From: Ferriphaselus amnicola
GTDB lineage: Bacteria; Pseudomonadota; Gammaproteobacteria; Burkholderiales; Gallionellaceae
Direction: 5' to 3'
Length of the DNA stretch: 64,000 bases
NCBI RefSeq assembly: GCF_000974685.2
Contig: NZ_AP018738.1
Coordinates: 2,604,001-2,668,000, forward strand
Position 1 is the stretch's first letter; each line of letters begins with the position of its first letter. The notes under the pieces were generated by a model. It had not been told where the DNA came from and ran no database searches. It saw only the letters and a list, made by a program, of their open reading frames with translations. Positions 38,676-49,113 of the stretch are shown in pieces. A program made the position numbers and the translations under genes.

Positions 38676-40114
38676 GCCCATCCGTCGCGCAACATCGCCA
38701 ACCCCCAGCCCACGCCGAAGCCGTTCACATCCGCAGCGACCATGCCCAGTCCGCCCTCACAGCGGCTAGCCGACAAGTCCACATGCAACCAAGGCGTGTC
38801 GTGCTCGACGAAGCGTTTGAGGAAGCGCGTCGCCAGAATGTGGTCGGCCTCGCCCGCTAGGGTGCATTGCTTGATGTCGGCGATCTTGGAATCCAGCTCG
38901 GCCTCGTAGTCTTCATCCAGCGGAAAAGCGCATAGCCGCTCGCCGGTCTCTTTGCCGACATGCACAGCACGCCGCACCAGCTCATCGAGATTGCCAAGCA
39001 CACCAGAGTAACGCGCGCCCAGCGCAGTGGCCATGCTACCGGTCAGCGTGGCGAAGTCGATCATCAGGTCGGGCTTGGCGCGCGAGGCCAGCGTCAGCGT
39101 ATCCGCCAGAACCATGCGACCTTCGGCATCGGTGTGGATGATCTCGATGGTCGTGCCGTTCAACGCCGTCACCACATCGTTCTGCTTGTAGGCTTTCGGG
39201 CTGATGTGGTTCTGCGCGATGGCCAGCCAGCAATCAATATTCACCGGCAGCTTGCTTTCGCTGGCAGCGAGTAGGATGCCTAGTGCCACCGCCGAGCCGT
39301 TCATGTCCTCGTGCATATTGTGCATGTAGCGCGAGGGCTTGAGGTTGTGGCCGCCAGTGTCGAAGCAAATGCCCTTGCCCACCAGCGCGACGGTCTGTTT
39401 CGCTTTGGGATGTTGGTAGCGGAGATACACGATGGCCGCGTCTTCGGGATCGCTGCCCTGTGCCACCGCGACAAAGGCACCTGCGCCCAACTTGCGCAGC
39501 GCCTTCACGTCGAATTCCTCATGCGCCCATCCCTGCGCGGCAGCCAACTTCTGCACCCGCTCGCGGTACAGCCCCGGTGTCAGCTCGTTGGGCGGCAATA
39601 TGGTCAATTCGCGGCACAGCAAATTACCTGCCGCTTGCGCCTTAATTGGCGCGAAGGATTTTTTATCGGCTACGCCATACAGCTCGATCTTCTTCAACGG
39701 CTTGCGCTCGTCCTTCTTCTTGCGTTGCGGCAGCAGCGCCGCGTTCACCCAGGCGCCATAGACAGCCAATTCAGCGGCTTGCTGGCGTTGCGCCTCATCC
39801 CCCGATACGACGATGCCGAGGTTTTTCGGCTGCTCTTCCAGCAGGATCGCGAGCGCCTTGCGCATCTGCTCCTGCTGCGCAAAAGTATCCTTAGCAAAAT
39901 CGATCATCGACCAAACCACCAAACCACCGGTAGGTGAGTTCGCGCTCACTGGCGATTTTTCCAGTTCATCGGCTTTCATATCGCGTCGCGATAGCACGGT
40001 GGTAAGCAAGTCGGCATACGGCAAATCGGCAGGCAGAGCCTTGGCCTTTGGCAACACCACCAACAAGTGCGGACAAGTCGGCAAGTCAGGGGAAACTACG
40101 AGTTGTGCTAACAT
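38648..40114 (-). CDS. M17 leucyl aminopeptidase family protein
   Basis: This metallopeptidase removes N-terminal residues from peptides in the cytosol. The start at 40114 ([12 protein letters not shown]) gives about 488 residues; the longer frame overlaps thyA. Metal and catalytic residues are present: Lys and Asp in [11 protein letters not shown], Lys in HNLKP, Asp in HEDMNGSA, and Asp/Glu/Arg in [14 protein letters not shown], the family signature with His for the usual Asn. It is divergent from thyA with only 39 bp between starts. It is a PepA relative rather than a certain PepA. Confidence 0.9.
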   Translation of the reverse strand: MLAQLVVSPDLPTCPHLLVVLPKAKALPADLPYADLLTTVLSRRDMKADELEKSPVSANSPTGGLVVWSMIDFAKDTFAQQEQMRKALAILLEEQPKNLGIVVSGDEAQRQQAAELAVYGAWVNAALLPQRKKKDERKPLKKIELYGVADKKSFAPIKAQAAGNLLCRELTILPPNELTPGLYRERVQKLAAAQGWAHEEFDVKALRKLGAGAFVAVAQGSDPEDAAIVYLRYQHPKAKQTVALVGKGICFDTGGHNLKPSRYMHNMHEDMNGSAVALGILLAASESKLPVNIDCWLAIAQNHISPKAYKQNDVVTALNGTTIEIIHTDAEGRMVLADTLTLASRAKPDLMIDFATLTGSMATALGARYSGVLGNLDELVRRAVHVGKETGERLCAFPLDEDYEAELDSKIADIKQCTLAGEADHILATRFLKRFVEHDTPWLHVDLSASRCEGGLGMVAADVNGFGVGWGLAMLRDGWAQTASATSP

Positions 40115-40153
40115 TCGCGCCTCAAAATTATTCAACGCCGAGATTATACGTCC

Positions 40154-40948
40154 ATGCGCGCCTACCTCGACCTGATGCAGCACGTGCTGGAGCACGGCAG
40201 CAAGAAATCTGACCGCACCGGCACGGGCACCACCAGCGTGTTCGGATATCAGATGCGCTTCGACCTAGCGCAAGGCTTTCCGCTGGTCACCACCAAGAAG
40301 TGCCATCTGAAGTCCATCATCCATGAACTGCTGTGGTTCTTGCAGGGCGACACCAATATCAACTACCTGAAAAAAAACGGCGTCAAGATCTGGGATGAGT
40401 GGGCGAACGAAAACGGTGATCTTGGCCCCGTGTATGGCAAGCAGTGGCGCTCTTGGGGGGCTGCCGATGGCCGAACCATCGACCAGATCAAGATCGCCGT
40501 CGATCAGCTCAAACACAACCCCGATTCGCGCCGCATCATCGTCTCCGCTTGGAACGTGGGCGAACTCAATCAGATGGCGCTCGCGCCCTGCCACGCCTTC
40601 TTCCAGTTTTACGTGGCCGATGGAAAACTGTCCTGCCAGTTGTATCAGCGTAGCGCAGACATCTTCCTAGGCGTGCCGTTCAACATCGCCAGCTACGCAT
40701 TGCTGACCATGATGATGGCGAAAGTGTGCGGCCTCGAATACGGTGATTTCGTGCATACATTCGGCGATGCGCACCTGTACTCGAACCACATGGAACAGAC
40801 CGCGCTGCAACTGTCGCGCGAGCCGCGCGCGCTGCCGACGATGAAACTCAACCCGGAAGTGAAAGACATCTTTGGCTTCAAGTTCGAGGACTTCACGCTG
40901 GAAGGCTACGACCCGCACCCTGCGATCAAAGCGCCCGTCGCCGTTTAA
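40154..40948 (+). CDS. thyA: Thymidylate synthase
   Basis: ThyA converts dUMP to dTMP with methylenetetrahydrofolate. The 264-residue protein has the family size. It shows [18 protein letters not shown] at the N-terminus, the nucleophile in [13 protein letters not shown] (about residue 146), the phosphate-binding [17 protein letters not shown], and [12 protein letters not shown]. uppP follows 15 bp later. Confidence 0.98.
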   Translation: MRAYLDLMQHVLEHGSKKSDRTGTGTTSVFGYQMRFDLAQGFPLVTTKKCHLKSIIHELLWFLQGDTNINYLKKNGVKIWDEWANENGDLGPVYGKQWRSWGAADGRTIDQIKIAVDQLKHNPDSRRIIVSAWNVGELNQMALAPCHAFFQFYVADGKLSCQLYQRSADIFLGVPFNIASYALLTMMMAKVCGLEYGDFVHTFGDAHLYSNHMEQTALQLSREPRALPTMKLNPEVKDIFGFKFEDFTLEGYDPHPAIKAPVAV

Positions 40949-40963
40949 CTCAAGAAAGTCACT

Positions 40964-41785
40964 ATGGACATCATCCTGCTACTCAAAGCCGCCATTCTTG
41001 GCGTGGTCGAAGGTTTCACCGAATTCCTACCTATTTCCTCTACCGGCCATCTGATTCTGGTTGGCGACCTCCTCAACTTCAACGACGAGCGCGGCAAGGT
41101 GTTCGAGATCATCATCCAGTTCGCCGCGATCCTCGCAGTTTGCTGGGAATACCGCACCCGCATCAGCGCGGTCATCATCGACCTACCACACGACAGACAC
41201 GCGCAGCGCTTCGCCACCAATGTAATGGTCGCCTTCTTGCCCGCCGCAATCTTGGGTTTCCTATTCGCTAAGAGCATCAAGGCGCATCTGTTCGCGCCGG
41301 TGCCGGTAGCGCTGGCCTTTATCGTCGGTGGCTTCATCATTCTTTGGGCGGAAAAGCGCGACCACCAAACGACCATACACTCTATCGAAGACATGAGCTG
41401 GCAAGATGCGCTCAAGGTCGGTCTGGCACAGTCGCTGGCGCTGATTCCCGGTACCTCACGTTCGGGCGCAACAATCATCGGCGGCTTGTTCTTTGGCTTG
41501 TCACGCAAAGCCGCGACAGAGTTCTCCTTTTTCCTCGCCATCCCGACACTGTTCGCCGCCACCCTCTACGAAGTGGTGAAATACCGTGACCTTTTCCACA
41601 TCAGCGATCTGCCTATGTTCGCGGTCGGTGGCGTCGCCTCGTTCATCAGCGCCTTCCTGTGCGTGCGCTGGCTGCTTCGCTACATCAGCAATCACGATTT
41701 CACGCTGTTCGCTTGGTATCGCATCGCCTTTGGATTGGTGGTACTCGCTACCGCGTGGAGTGGAGCAGTAAGCTGGTCGGCCTGA
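40964..41785 (+). CDS. uppP: Undecaprenyl-diphosphatase
   Basis: UppP (BacA) recycles the undecaprenyl carrier lipid for cell-wall synthesis by removing a phosphate. The 273-residue membrane protein carries both signatures: [16 protein letters not shown] at about residues 17-32 and [13 protein letters not shown] at about 165-177. About eight membrane spans are seen. It probably forms an operon with thyA. The 149 bases that follow, to the cytochrome gene, hold nothing recognised. Confidence 0.97.
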   Translation: MDIILLLKAAILGVVEGFTEFLPISSTGHLILVGDLLNFNDERGKVFEIIIQFAAILAVCWEYRTRISAVIIDLPHDRHAQRFATNVMVAFLPAAILGFLFAKSIKAHLFAPVPVALAFIVGGFIILWAEKRDHQTTIHSIEDMSWQDALKVGLAQSLALIPGTSRSGATIIGGLFFGLSRKAATEFSFFLAIPTLFAATLYEVVKYRDLFHISDLPMFAVGGVASFISAFLCVRWLLRYISNHDFTLFAWYRIAFGLVVLATAWSGAVSWSA

Positions 41786-41934
41786 TTTCAAGGATGGCTG
41801 TCAACTTCAGCCACCGCAAAGCGTTACTGCACAAGCCTCATCTGGAAAAATCATTCGCAGATGGAGTTGATTGGAGTGACGGCGTTGGCGATTGCCACGC
41901 TGTTTATCAAGGCACTACTTAATTTGGAGAGAAC

Positions 41935-42255
41935 ATGAAATCTATCATTGCAAGCATGATCGCAGCAGCCGGTTTGATGGTTGCCGGTTCCGCCGCCGCC
42001 GTCGATATGCCAGCCACGGCCAAGAAGCTCAACTGCACCGCCTGTCACGCGATTGACAAAAAGGTAGTCGGCCCGGGCTGGAAGGCAGTTTCCGACAAAT
42101 ACAAGGGTGACGCTGGCGCTGAAGCCAAACTGATCACCAAAGTAACCAAGGGCGGCGGCGGTGTTTGGGGTTCGATGCCTATGCCTGCCAATGATCCAAG
42201 TGGCACGAAGCAAACCGAGATCAAAGAATTGGTCAAATTCATCCTAGCCCTGTAA
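41935..42255 (+). CDS. Periplasmic cytochrome c551/c552-type protein
   Basis: This is a small electron carrier of class I cytochrome c. The 106-residue precursor has a signal peptide (cleavage about 22-24, after GSAAA) and a single haem site CTACH at about residues 36-40. The axial Met ligand lies in WGSMPMPAND. A GGAGAG ribosome site precedes the ATG. A hairpin terminator follows, so it is probably monocistronic. The partner is not known; it could serve a terminal oxidase or peroxidase. Confidence 0.93.
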   Translation: MKSIIASMIAAAGLMVAGSAAAVDMPATAKKLNCTACHAIDKKVVGPGWKAVSDKYKGDAGAEAKLITKVTKGGGGVWGSMPMPANDPSGTKQTEIKELVKFILAL

Positions 42256-42276
42256 TTCAGGCTTGATGAGAGAAGA

Positions 42277-42299
42277 GGCCGGGGGGACCCGGCTTTTTC
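42277..42299 (+). terminator. Intrinsic terminator after the cytochrome c gene
   Basis: GCCGGG (42278-42283) pairs with CCCGGC (42288-42293) and is followed by five T. It lies 22 bp after the cytochrome stop. Confidence 0.8.
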
Positions 42300-42375
42300 T
42301 TGTCTGCAAAATTGACAAGGGCGGGAAGCGCTCCGCATAATCCGCGCGTTCACTCCCTCATTCCTTGATTCCGCC

Positions 42376-43551
42376 ATGTTGCCTAAATTTCCCGCTCTGA
42401 CGCTCGCCCTGCTTCTATCCGCCACCCTCGCCGCCTGCGGCAAATCTGAAACACCCGCCAACGCAGCCGCAACAGGCGAGATGATCGTGAAGATCGGCTC
42501 CATCGCACCACTGACTGGCCCGCAGGCGCACCTCGGCAAGGACAATGAGAACGGCGCGCGGCTGGCGATCGAAGATGCCAACGCCAAGGGCATCACCCTC
42601 GCCGGGCAAAAAGTGCGTTTCGAGCTGGTGAGTGAGGATGATCAAGCCGACCCCAAGACTGCCACCATCGTGGCGCAGAAGCTGGTGGATGACAAGGTGA
42701 ATGGCGTCATCGGCCACCTCAACTCCGGCACCTCTATCCCCGCCTCACGCATCTATCACGACAGCGGCATCCCGCAGATCTCGCCCTCGGCCACGGCCAT
42801 CACCTACACGGCGCAGAATTTCAACACCACCTTCCGCGTGATGGCCAATGATGGCCAGCAGGGCAAAGCATTGGGCGAATTCGCCGCCAGCAACCTGAGC
42901 GCGAAGAAGATCGCGGTGATCGACGATCGCACCGCCTACGGCCAAGGTTTGGCAGACGAATTCATCAAGGCGGCGCAAGCCAGCGGCGCACAGATCATCG
43001 CTCACGAATACACCAACGACAAAGCCGTGGACTTCACCGCCGTGCTGACTTCGATCAAAGGCAAGCAACCTGACCTAGTGTTCTTCGGCGGCATGGACCC
43101 GCAAGGTGTGCCGCTGGTCAAACAGCTCAAAGCACTGGGACTGAGCGCCAAATTCATGATGGGAGATGGCGGCTTTACGCCCAAGCTGATCGAGCTGGCG
43201 GGCGCGTCCGCCGAAGGTGTGTATGCCTCACTACCCGGCGTGCCGCTGGCGCAAGCGCCCGCAGGCAAAGATTTCACCCAGCGCTACGAAGCCCGCTTCA
43301 AGCAGCCCATCCAGCAATACGCGCCCTATTGCTACGATGCGGTCAACGTGATGATCGCCGCCATGCAGCGCGCCAATTCCGCCGAACCGGCCAAGTATCT
43401 GCCGGAACTGGCCAAGACCAACCATGACGGCGTGACCGCCAAGATCGCCTTCGATGCCAAGGGTGATCTGACCGGCGGCGCAGTGACGCTGTACCAAGTG
43501 CAACAAGGCAAGTGGCAGCCGGTGCTGACCATGGGCGGCGCAGCCAGGTAA
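42376..43551 (+). CDS. Branched-chain amino-acid-type ABC transporter binding lipoprotein
   Basis: The 391-residue protein is a Leu/Ile/Val-type periplasmic binding protein (LivK family). It has a lipoprotein signal with lipobox LAAC (Cys about 21), then VKIGSIAPLTGPQAHLGKDNENGARLA, the family N-terminus. The later GVIGHLNSGTSIPAS and VFFGGMDPQGVPLVKQL segments are typical. It is followed by a permease gene 12 bp downstream. The ligand cannot be told from sequence; members bind amino acids, amides or urea. Confidence 0.9.
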   Translation: MLPKFPALTLALLLSATLAACGKSETPANAAATGEMIVKIGSIAPLTGPQAHLGKDNENGARLAIEDANAKGITLAGQKVRFELVSEDDQADPKTATIVAQKLVDDKVNGVIGHLNSGTSIPASRIYHDSGIPQISPSATAITYTAQNFNTTFRVMANDGQQGKALGEFAASNLSAKKIAVIDDRTAYGQGLADEFIKAAQASGAQIIAHEYTNDKAVDFTAVLTSIKGKQPDLVFFGGMDPQGVPLVKQLKALGLSAKFMMGDGGFTPKLIELAGASAEGVYASLPGVPLAQAPAGKDFTQRYEARFKQPIQQYAPYCYDAVNVMIAAMQRANSAEPAKYLPELAKTNHDGVTAKIAFDAKGDLTGGAVTLYQVQQGKWQPVLTMGGAAR

Positions 43552-43563
43552 CGCCTCCATTCG

Positions 43564-44487
43564 ATGGAAATCCTCCTCCAGCAAATCCTCAACGGCCTCG
43601 TCCAAGGCAGCGTGTATGCCTTGGTCGCGCTTGGCTACACCATGGTCTATGGCATTCTTGGGCTGATCAACTTCGCCCACGGCGAGGTGTTGATGGTCGG
43701 CGCGATGGTGGCGCTGTCGGTGATGCTCAAGCTCATCGCCGTCGGGCTGGCCGCGCCGCTGGTGCTGCTGTTCGGCTTGCTAGTCGCCGTCCTCGTCTGC
43801 ATGGCGCTCGGCTACAGCATCGAGCGCATCGCATACCGCCCGCTGCGTAACGCGCCTCGCCTCGCCCCGCTCATCACCGCCATCGGCGTGTCCATCGTGT
43901 TGCAAAATCTGGCGATGATCTTCTGGGGACGCGAATACCGCGCCTTCCCCGCTCTGCTGCCCAGCGGCTCGCATACCATAGCCGGTGCAGTCATCAACGA
44001 CACGCAGCTCATCATCATTTTCGTTTCCCTGCTGGTGATGGCCGGGCTAATGGCGCTGGTACACCGCACTCGGCTGGGACGCGCCATGCGTGCCGTGGCT
44101 GAAAACCCCGCCGCTGCGCAACTGATGGGCGTGGACACCAACCGCGTCATCTCCGTCACTTTCATGCTCGGCTCCGCACTGGCTGCCGTGGCCGGACTCA
44201 TGGTTAGCGCCAACTACGGCATCGTGCATTACTACATGGGCTTCATCCTCGGCCTGAAAGCCTTCACCGCCGCCGTGCTGGGCGGCATCGGCAACCTGCG
44301 CGGCGCCATGCTGGGCGGGGTATTGCTAGGATTGATCGAGAGCCTAGGAGCAGGCTACATCGGCGGACTCACCGGCGGCTTCCTCGGCAGCAACTACCAA
44401 GACGTGTTCGCCTTCTTCGTCCTCATCGCCGTGCTGGTATTTAGGCCTTCAGGATTGCTGGGGGAGCGGGTGGCTGAACGGGCTTGA
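43564..44487 (+). CDS. LivH-type ABC transporter permease
   Basis: The 307-residue permease has about eight membrane spans. It opens MEILLQQILNGLVQGSVYALVALGYTMVYGILGLINFAHGE, the LivH signature, and carries the cytoplasmic ENPAAAQLMGVD loop that contacts the ATPase. The partner permease LivM and ATPases LivG/LivF are not next to it; a different gene pair starts on the other strand at 44919. The transporter would need subunits from elsewhere. Confidence 0.92.
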   Translation: MEILLQQILNGLVQGSVYALVALGYTMVYGILGLINFAHGEVLMVGAMVALSVMLKLIAVGLAAPLVLLFGLLVAVLVCMALGYSIERIAYRPLRNAPRLAPLITAIGVSIVLQNLAMIFWGREYRAFPALLPSGSHTIAGAVINDTQLIIIFVSLLVMAGLMALVHRTRLGRAMRAVAENPAAAQLMGVDTNRVISVTFMLGSALAAVAGLMVSANYGIVHYYMGFILGLKAFTAAVLGGIGNLRGAMLGGVLLGLIESLGAGYIGGLTGGFLGSNYQDVFAFFVLIAVLVFRPSGLLGERVAERA

Positions 44488-44526
44488 TATTTCCGACAAT
44501 GCAAACTAGGTAAGCGCGCACTTGCT

Positions 44527-44919
44527 CTAAAGGCGGTAGGTGTGAGTGTTAGAAAGTATGCGGGACTGCCCAACAAGCTCGTTCACTGAATAGCCAGTCT
44601 CGACATACTCCTCCGTCCTCAGCACCCTACCGTCAGCAAACATCGCAGCAAGCTGATACTCACCCTCTCCGCAAACAGAAAAACGGAAGGTGTGCTCCTG
44701 CCTGGGCAGGAGAGTAGCTACCGAAAAGATGCTTGTTGATCCACAGCTAGTGATGCTCAAGCTGATGGAACGAATTTCTGCCGCAGTAGTGTTCTGCACC
44801 ATGACGAATACGAGCGGAGAACCCCAACCTCGAAGAGCCGAAGTAAGCGCACCAACAGCGAATGCCACAAGTGCTAGGGCTAGCACGCCAGAAAATTTAA
44901 GTGCAGTAGAGCGAGCCAT
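44527..44919 (-). CDS. Unknown membrane-anchored protein
   Basis: The ATG at 44919 gives 130 residues starting MARSTALKFSGVLALALVAFAVGALTSALRGW, one N-terminal membrane anchor or signal. A beta-rich domain follows, with cysteines (SITSCGSTS, FSVCGEGEYQ) that could form a disulphide in the periplasm. The longer upstream frame overlaps folB in another frame and is ignored. I recognise no family. It lies 14 bp after the folB stop and could be co-transcribed with it. Confidence 0.55.
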   Translation of the reverse strand: MARSTALKFSGVLALALVAFAVGALTSALRGWGSPLVFVMVQNTTAAEIRSISLSITSCGSTSIFSVATLLPRQEHTFRFSVCGEGEYQLAAMFADGRVLRTEEYVETGYSVNELVGQSRILSNTHTYRL

Positions 44920-44933
44920 GTGCTTTAACGAAT

Positions 44934-45296
44934 TTATCTCGCAATCTTCGCACCCCGCTCCACACAAATCCCCACCATCTTGCTTCCCCGTATCGCCTGG
45001 AGTTTGGCGACGCTGACTTTCACCCAAGGGGCTTTGAAGTCGTCGAGGATGATGCGGGCGATGTGTTCGGCCAGGGCTTCGAGCAGGTTGAAGTGGCGGC
45101 TGGTGAGCACGTTCTGGATGTGGCGGACGATCTCGGAGTAGTCGAGGGCATCGTTGATGTCGTCGGTCTCGCAGGCGCGGCTGTTGGGCAGGGCGATCTC
45201 GAGGTCGATCTGCAAGGTTTGCGGTACGCGTTTTTCCCATTCGTACACGCCGATGAGCATGTCAACCTTGAGTTCGCGAAGAAAGATGATGTCCAT
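44934..45296 (-). CDS. folB: Dihydroneopterin aldolase
   Basis: FolB cleaves dihydroneopterin to hydroxymethyldihydropterin in folate synthesis. The ATG at 45296 (MDIIFLRELKVDMLIGVYEWEKR) gives 120 residues, the family length. The Glu-containing NLLEALAEHIARIIL helix and C-terminal VSVAKLQAIRGSKMVGICVER with the conserved Lys are present. It is divergent from plsY, as in many proteobacteria. Confidence 0.94.
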   Translation of the reverse strand: MDIIFLRELKVDMLIGVYEWEKRVPQTLQIDLEIALPNSRACETDDINDALDYSEIVRHIQNVLTSRHFNLLEALAEHIARIILDDFKAPWVKVSVAKLQAIRGSKMVGICVERGAKIAR

Positions 45297-45372
45297 GTAA
45301 TGCTGCCGTCGTTTGGTGGTCGCAGGGAGTTGGCGTAGAATCCGCCAACCAACGCATTTTAAGTCATTCCCG

Positions 45373-45975
45373 ATGCCCAACCTGTTTTTTGTTGTCTCTG
45401 CCTACCTAATCGGCTCCATTTCCTTCGCCGTCATCACCAGCAAAGCCTTCGGCCTACCCGACCCGCGCAGCTACGGTTCCGGCAACCCCGGCGCGACCAA
45501 CGTGCTGCGTACCGGCAAGAAAGCCGCCGCCGCGCTGACCCTGCTGGGCGATGCCGCCAAAGGCTGGCTAGCGGTATTCCTGACGCTGAAATTCGCCCCG
45601 CAGGATGCGCAACTGGTGGGTCTAGTGGCCTCGGTTTCCATCGCCGTGTTCCTCGGCCATTTGTTCCCGATCTTCTTCAAGTTTCAAGGCGGCAAGGGCG
45701 TGGCCACCGCGCTGGGCATCTTGTTAGCGCTGAATCCTTGGTTGGGGCTGGCCGCTTTCGGCACTTGGTTGATCGTCGCGAAGGTGTTCAAAGTGTCATC
45801 GTTGGCTGCACTCATCGCCGCCGCCAGCGCGCCGATCTTCACTTGGCTGCTCAACGAGCCGATGGAATACACCGCCGTCGCTTTCACCCTCGCCGTGCTG
45901 TTGGTATGGCGACACAAGAGCAACATCCAGAAGCTACTTTCCGGCCAAGAAGGCAAGATCGGCGGCAAGGCGTAG
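45373..45975 (+). CDS. plsY: Acyl-phosphate:glycerol-3-phosphate acyltransferase
   Basis: PlsY makes lysophosphatidate from acyl-phosphate and glycerol-3-phosphate in the inner membrane. The ATG at 45373 gives a 200-residue membrane protein opening MPNLFFVVSAYLIGSISFAV. The active-site loops GSGNPGATNVLRTGKK (about 37-52) and GHLFPIFFKFQGGKGVAT are intact. The upstream frame start at 45313 overlaps the folB promoter region and was rejected. Confidence 0.96.
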   Translation: MPNLFFVVSAYLIGSISFAVITSKAFGLPDPRSYGSGNPGATNVLRTGKKAAAALTLLGDAAKGWLAVFLTLKFAPQDAQLVGLVASVSIAVFLGHLFPIFFKFQGGKGVATALGILLALNPWLGLAAFGTWLIVAKVFKVSSLAALIAAASAPIFTWLLNEPMEYTAVAFTLAVLLVWRHKSNIQKLLSGQEGKIGGKA

Positions 45976-45996
45976 TCCGCCCACCGCCGAGTTTTC

Positions 45997-46563
45997 TCAA
46001 CTCCTCCGTCCCGCCACAAACTGCGCTGCCACCTCGGCCACGCGCTGACCGAACAGTCGCCCGGTTTCCAAATCGCCGGGCCACACTTCATCGGGCGAGG
46101 CATCGGACGGCGTGCTCGCCATCGCGCCCGCAAACGAGCCGACGTAGTTCACATCGTTACGCTGCGCCGCTTTGGCGTTGGACGGCATCATGCCGGTGCC
46201 GACCCAAATCATGCTCTGTTGCATCGCCAAGGTGATGAAGTAATGCAAGGTCGAGTGCTTGTCGCCATTCATGGTGGCGGAATTGGTGAATCCTGCTGCG
46301 ACCTTGTTCTTCCACTTCTGGTGAAACCACGCCTTGGATGATGCGTCGGCGAATTTCTTGAACTGCCAGCTTACCGATCCCATGTAGGTCGGCGAACCGA
46401 ACACAATGGCATCGACGGCATCCAGCGTCGCCCATTGCGCTTCGGTCAGATTGCCTTCGGCATCAATGGCGACCAAAGTCGCTTGAGCACCCTCCGCCAC
46501 CGATTGCGCCAGCTTTGCCGTATGTCCATAACCGCTGTGATACACCACTGCCACTGTTGCCAT
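45997..46563 (-). CDS. Flavodoxin family / NAD(P)H-dependent oxidoreductase (WrbA-like)
   Basis: The 188-residue protein has an N-terminal FMN phosphate-binding loop in VVYHSGYGHTAKLAQSVAEGA. The isoalloxazine-binding SPTYMGSVSWQFKKFAD is at about residue 75, and GFTNSATMNGDKHSTLHYF at about 105. It is similar in layout to WrbA and to other flavodoxin-fold reductases, so quinone reduction or FMN reduction is inferred. It converges on plsY. Confidence 0.85.
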   Translation of the reverse strand: MATVAVVYHSGYGHTAKLAQSVAEGAQATLVAIDAEGNLTEAQWATLDAVDAIVFGSPTYMGSVSWQFKKFADASSKAWFHQKWKNKVAAGFTNSATMNGDKHSTLHYFITLAMQQSMIWVGTGMMPSNAKAAQRNDVNYVGSFAGAMASTPSDASPDEVWPGDLETGRLFGQRVAEVAAQFVAGRRS

Positions 46564-46604
46564 CTACGTCTCCTAAAGGGTTAAGAAAAAATTGCGCAGC
46601 CGAT

Positions 46605-47471
46605 TTAGGCTGAATCCTTGAGTGCTAGAGCGCGCTGATACAACTCGTTGCGTCCCAATCCAGTGATGCGGGTGGCAAGCTGAACCGCCTGCTTGAGCGG
46701 CAGCTCTTCGAGTAACAAACTCAGTGTGCGCTCGGCTTCAGCACTCAAGCCTTCAGGTTGTGGCGTTGCGCCAGACACAAGCAGCACGAATTCGCCGCGC
46801 TGCTTGTTAGGGTCGCTGTTCAGCCAATCCAGCGCGTCGGCGAGTTTGCAACGATGGATGCTCTCGAACAGCTTGGTGATCTCGCGCGCCAATACCAGTT
46901 CGCGCTCGCCGCCAAATACAGCGTGCAGATCAGCGACGCATTCGAGGATGCGATGTGGCGCTTCATAAAACACCAGAGAATAGGGATGCTCAATCAACGC
47001 TTGCAGCGCCGAGCTACGCGCCGACGATTTGTTGGGCAGGAAGCCGTAGAACAGGAAATGTGGATTAGCTAAGCCGGACGCTGACAGCGCGGCAACAGCT
47101 GCACTCGCCCCGGGAATAGGAATGACACGAAAACCTGCCGCGCGCACGGCATCCACCAGCAATGCGCCGGGGTCGCTCACGGCGGGCGTTCCCGCATCCG
47201 TCACCAAGGCGACGCTTAGACCTTGCGCCAATTGCGCGATGATCTTCTCCGCCGCGCCCCGTTCGTTATGTTGGTGCAGCGCCAGTAAGCGTACATCGCT
47301 GATGCCGTGGGCATTGAGTAGATGGCGGGTATTGCGGGTGTCTTCAGCAGCAATGGTGTCAGCGGCACCCAATGTGTCGAGCGCGCGCAAGCTGATGTCG
47401 CGCAGGTTCCCGATGGGGGTGGCGACGACATACAATGCGGCTTCGAGTTTAAGGGGGGCAGAGGTATGCAC
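46605..47471 (-). CDS. rsmI: 16S rRNA (cytidine1402-2'-O)-methyltransferase
   Basis: RsmI methylates the ribose of C1402 in the 16S decoding centre. The 288-residue protein shows ALYVVATPIGNLRDISLRAL near the N-terminus and the SAM-binding VALVTDAGTPAVSDPGALL at about residue 90. It is divergent from yraN, 80 bp apart, the same order as in E. coli without lpoA. Confidence 0.95.
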   Translation of the reverse strand: MHTSAPLKLEAALYVVATPIGNLRDISLRALDTLGAADTIAAEDTRNTRHLLNAHGISDVRLLALHQHNERGAAEKIIAQLAQGLSVALVTDAGTPAVSDPGALLVDAVRAAGFRVIPIPGASAAVAALSASGLANPHFLFYGFLPNKSSARSSALQALIEHPYSLVFYEAPHRILECVADLHAVFGGERELVLAREITKLFESIHRCKLADALDWLNSDPNKQRGEFVLLVSGATPQPEGLSAEAERTLSLLLEELPLKQAVQLATRITGLGRNELYQRALALKDSA

Positions 47472-47551
47472 AGGCCGAGGATTCCAGAGATGATTTGCCG
47501 CGTACTATACGTGAGCACCTGCACCTGCGCCACTTCGCCGGAAAGTCAGCG

Positions 47552-47896
47552 ATGAGCAACCGTGGCACGCAGGCCGAACAACTCGCTGCCGAGTTTCTAG
47601 TCAGGCAAGGCCTGAAGCTAACGGTTCGCAACTACCGTTGCCGTTACGGGGAAATCGATTTGATCCTGCAAGACGGCGATACGCTGGTGTTCACCGAAGT
47701 AAGGCTCCGCTCACGCAGCGATTTCGGCGGTGCGGCCGCCAGCATCGACAGCCACAAGCAACGTAAACTTATCCTCGCCGCTCAGCATTATCTGACGCAA
47801 CTACCGCGCACGCCGCCCTGCCGCTTCGATGCCGTACTTTTGCAGAACACTGGCGAGTCGCTTGAATGGATTAAGAATGCTTTCAGTGCATGGTAA
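47552..47896 (+). CDS. yraN: UPF0102 (YraN) family protein
   Basis: The ATG at 47552 (MSNRGTQAEQLAAEFLVRQGL) gives 114 residues, standard for the family. The nuclease-like core RYGEIDLILQDGDTLVFTEVRLRSR is intact and resembles the restriction-endonuclease fold, though activity is unproven. It is the first gene of a long plus-strand cluster running to 52676. Confidence 0.93.
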   Translation: MSNRGTQAEQLAAEFLVRQGLKLTVRNYRCRYGEIDLILQDGDTLVFTEVRLRSRSDFGGAAASIDSHKQRKLILAAQHYLTQLPRTPPCRFDAVLLQNTGESLEWIKNAFSAW

Positions 47897-48519
<623 letters not shown>

Positions 48520-48520
<1 letters not shown>

Positions 48521-49113
48521 TGCGATCGATGAAAATTTCCCTGTTGGCTCTTGCCTTGGTCGGCGCCCTGCAAGGCTGCGTTGCCCCTGTGATCGTCGGT
48601 GCTGGCGCATTGATGGTGGCGGATCGCCGCACCTCCGGCGCTTATGTTGAGGACGAGGCTATCGAGAACAAAGCGTTGAACGAGATCCTGACCAAATACA
48701 AAAAGAACCAAAACATCCACGTCAATGTCACCAGCTACAACCGCCACGTGCTGATCACGGGGGAAGTGCCGGACGAGGCGATCAAAGCCGATATTGGCCG
48801 CATCGTGGCTAACCAGCAGAACGTGAAGGGCTCGACCAATGAGTTGACCATCTCCGGGCTAAGCAGCTTGACTTCACGTAGCAGTGATGCGCTCGTGACT
48901 TCAAATGTGAAGGCTCGCTTCGTCGGCAGCCAAGCTTTCCATACCAACCATGTGAAAGTGATCACCGAGAACGGCACCGTGTTCCTGATGGGCTTGGTCT
49001 GTCAGCCTGAGGCCGATGCCGCCACCGAGATCGCCAGCACCACCGGCGGTGCGCAGCGCGTAGTCAAAGTATTCGAATACATCGAGTGCCCGCTGCCTCC
49101 AGCCAAACACTGA
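48520..49113 (+). CDS. BON-domain outer-membrane lipoprotein (YraP/DolP-like)
   Basis: The ATG at 48520 overlaps the upstream stop by one base and has AGGAG before it. The 197-residue product has a lipobox LQGC (Cys about 23) and two BON domains (about 50-115 and 125-190, the second with [11 protein letters not shown]). DolP-type proteins guard outer-membrane integrity. Synteny with yraN and the SIS gene supports this call. Confidence 0.88.
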
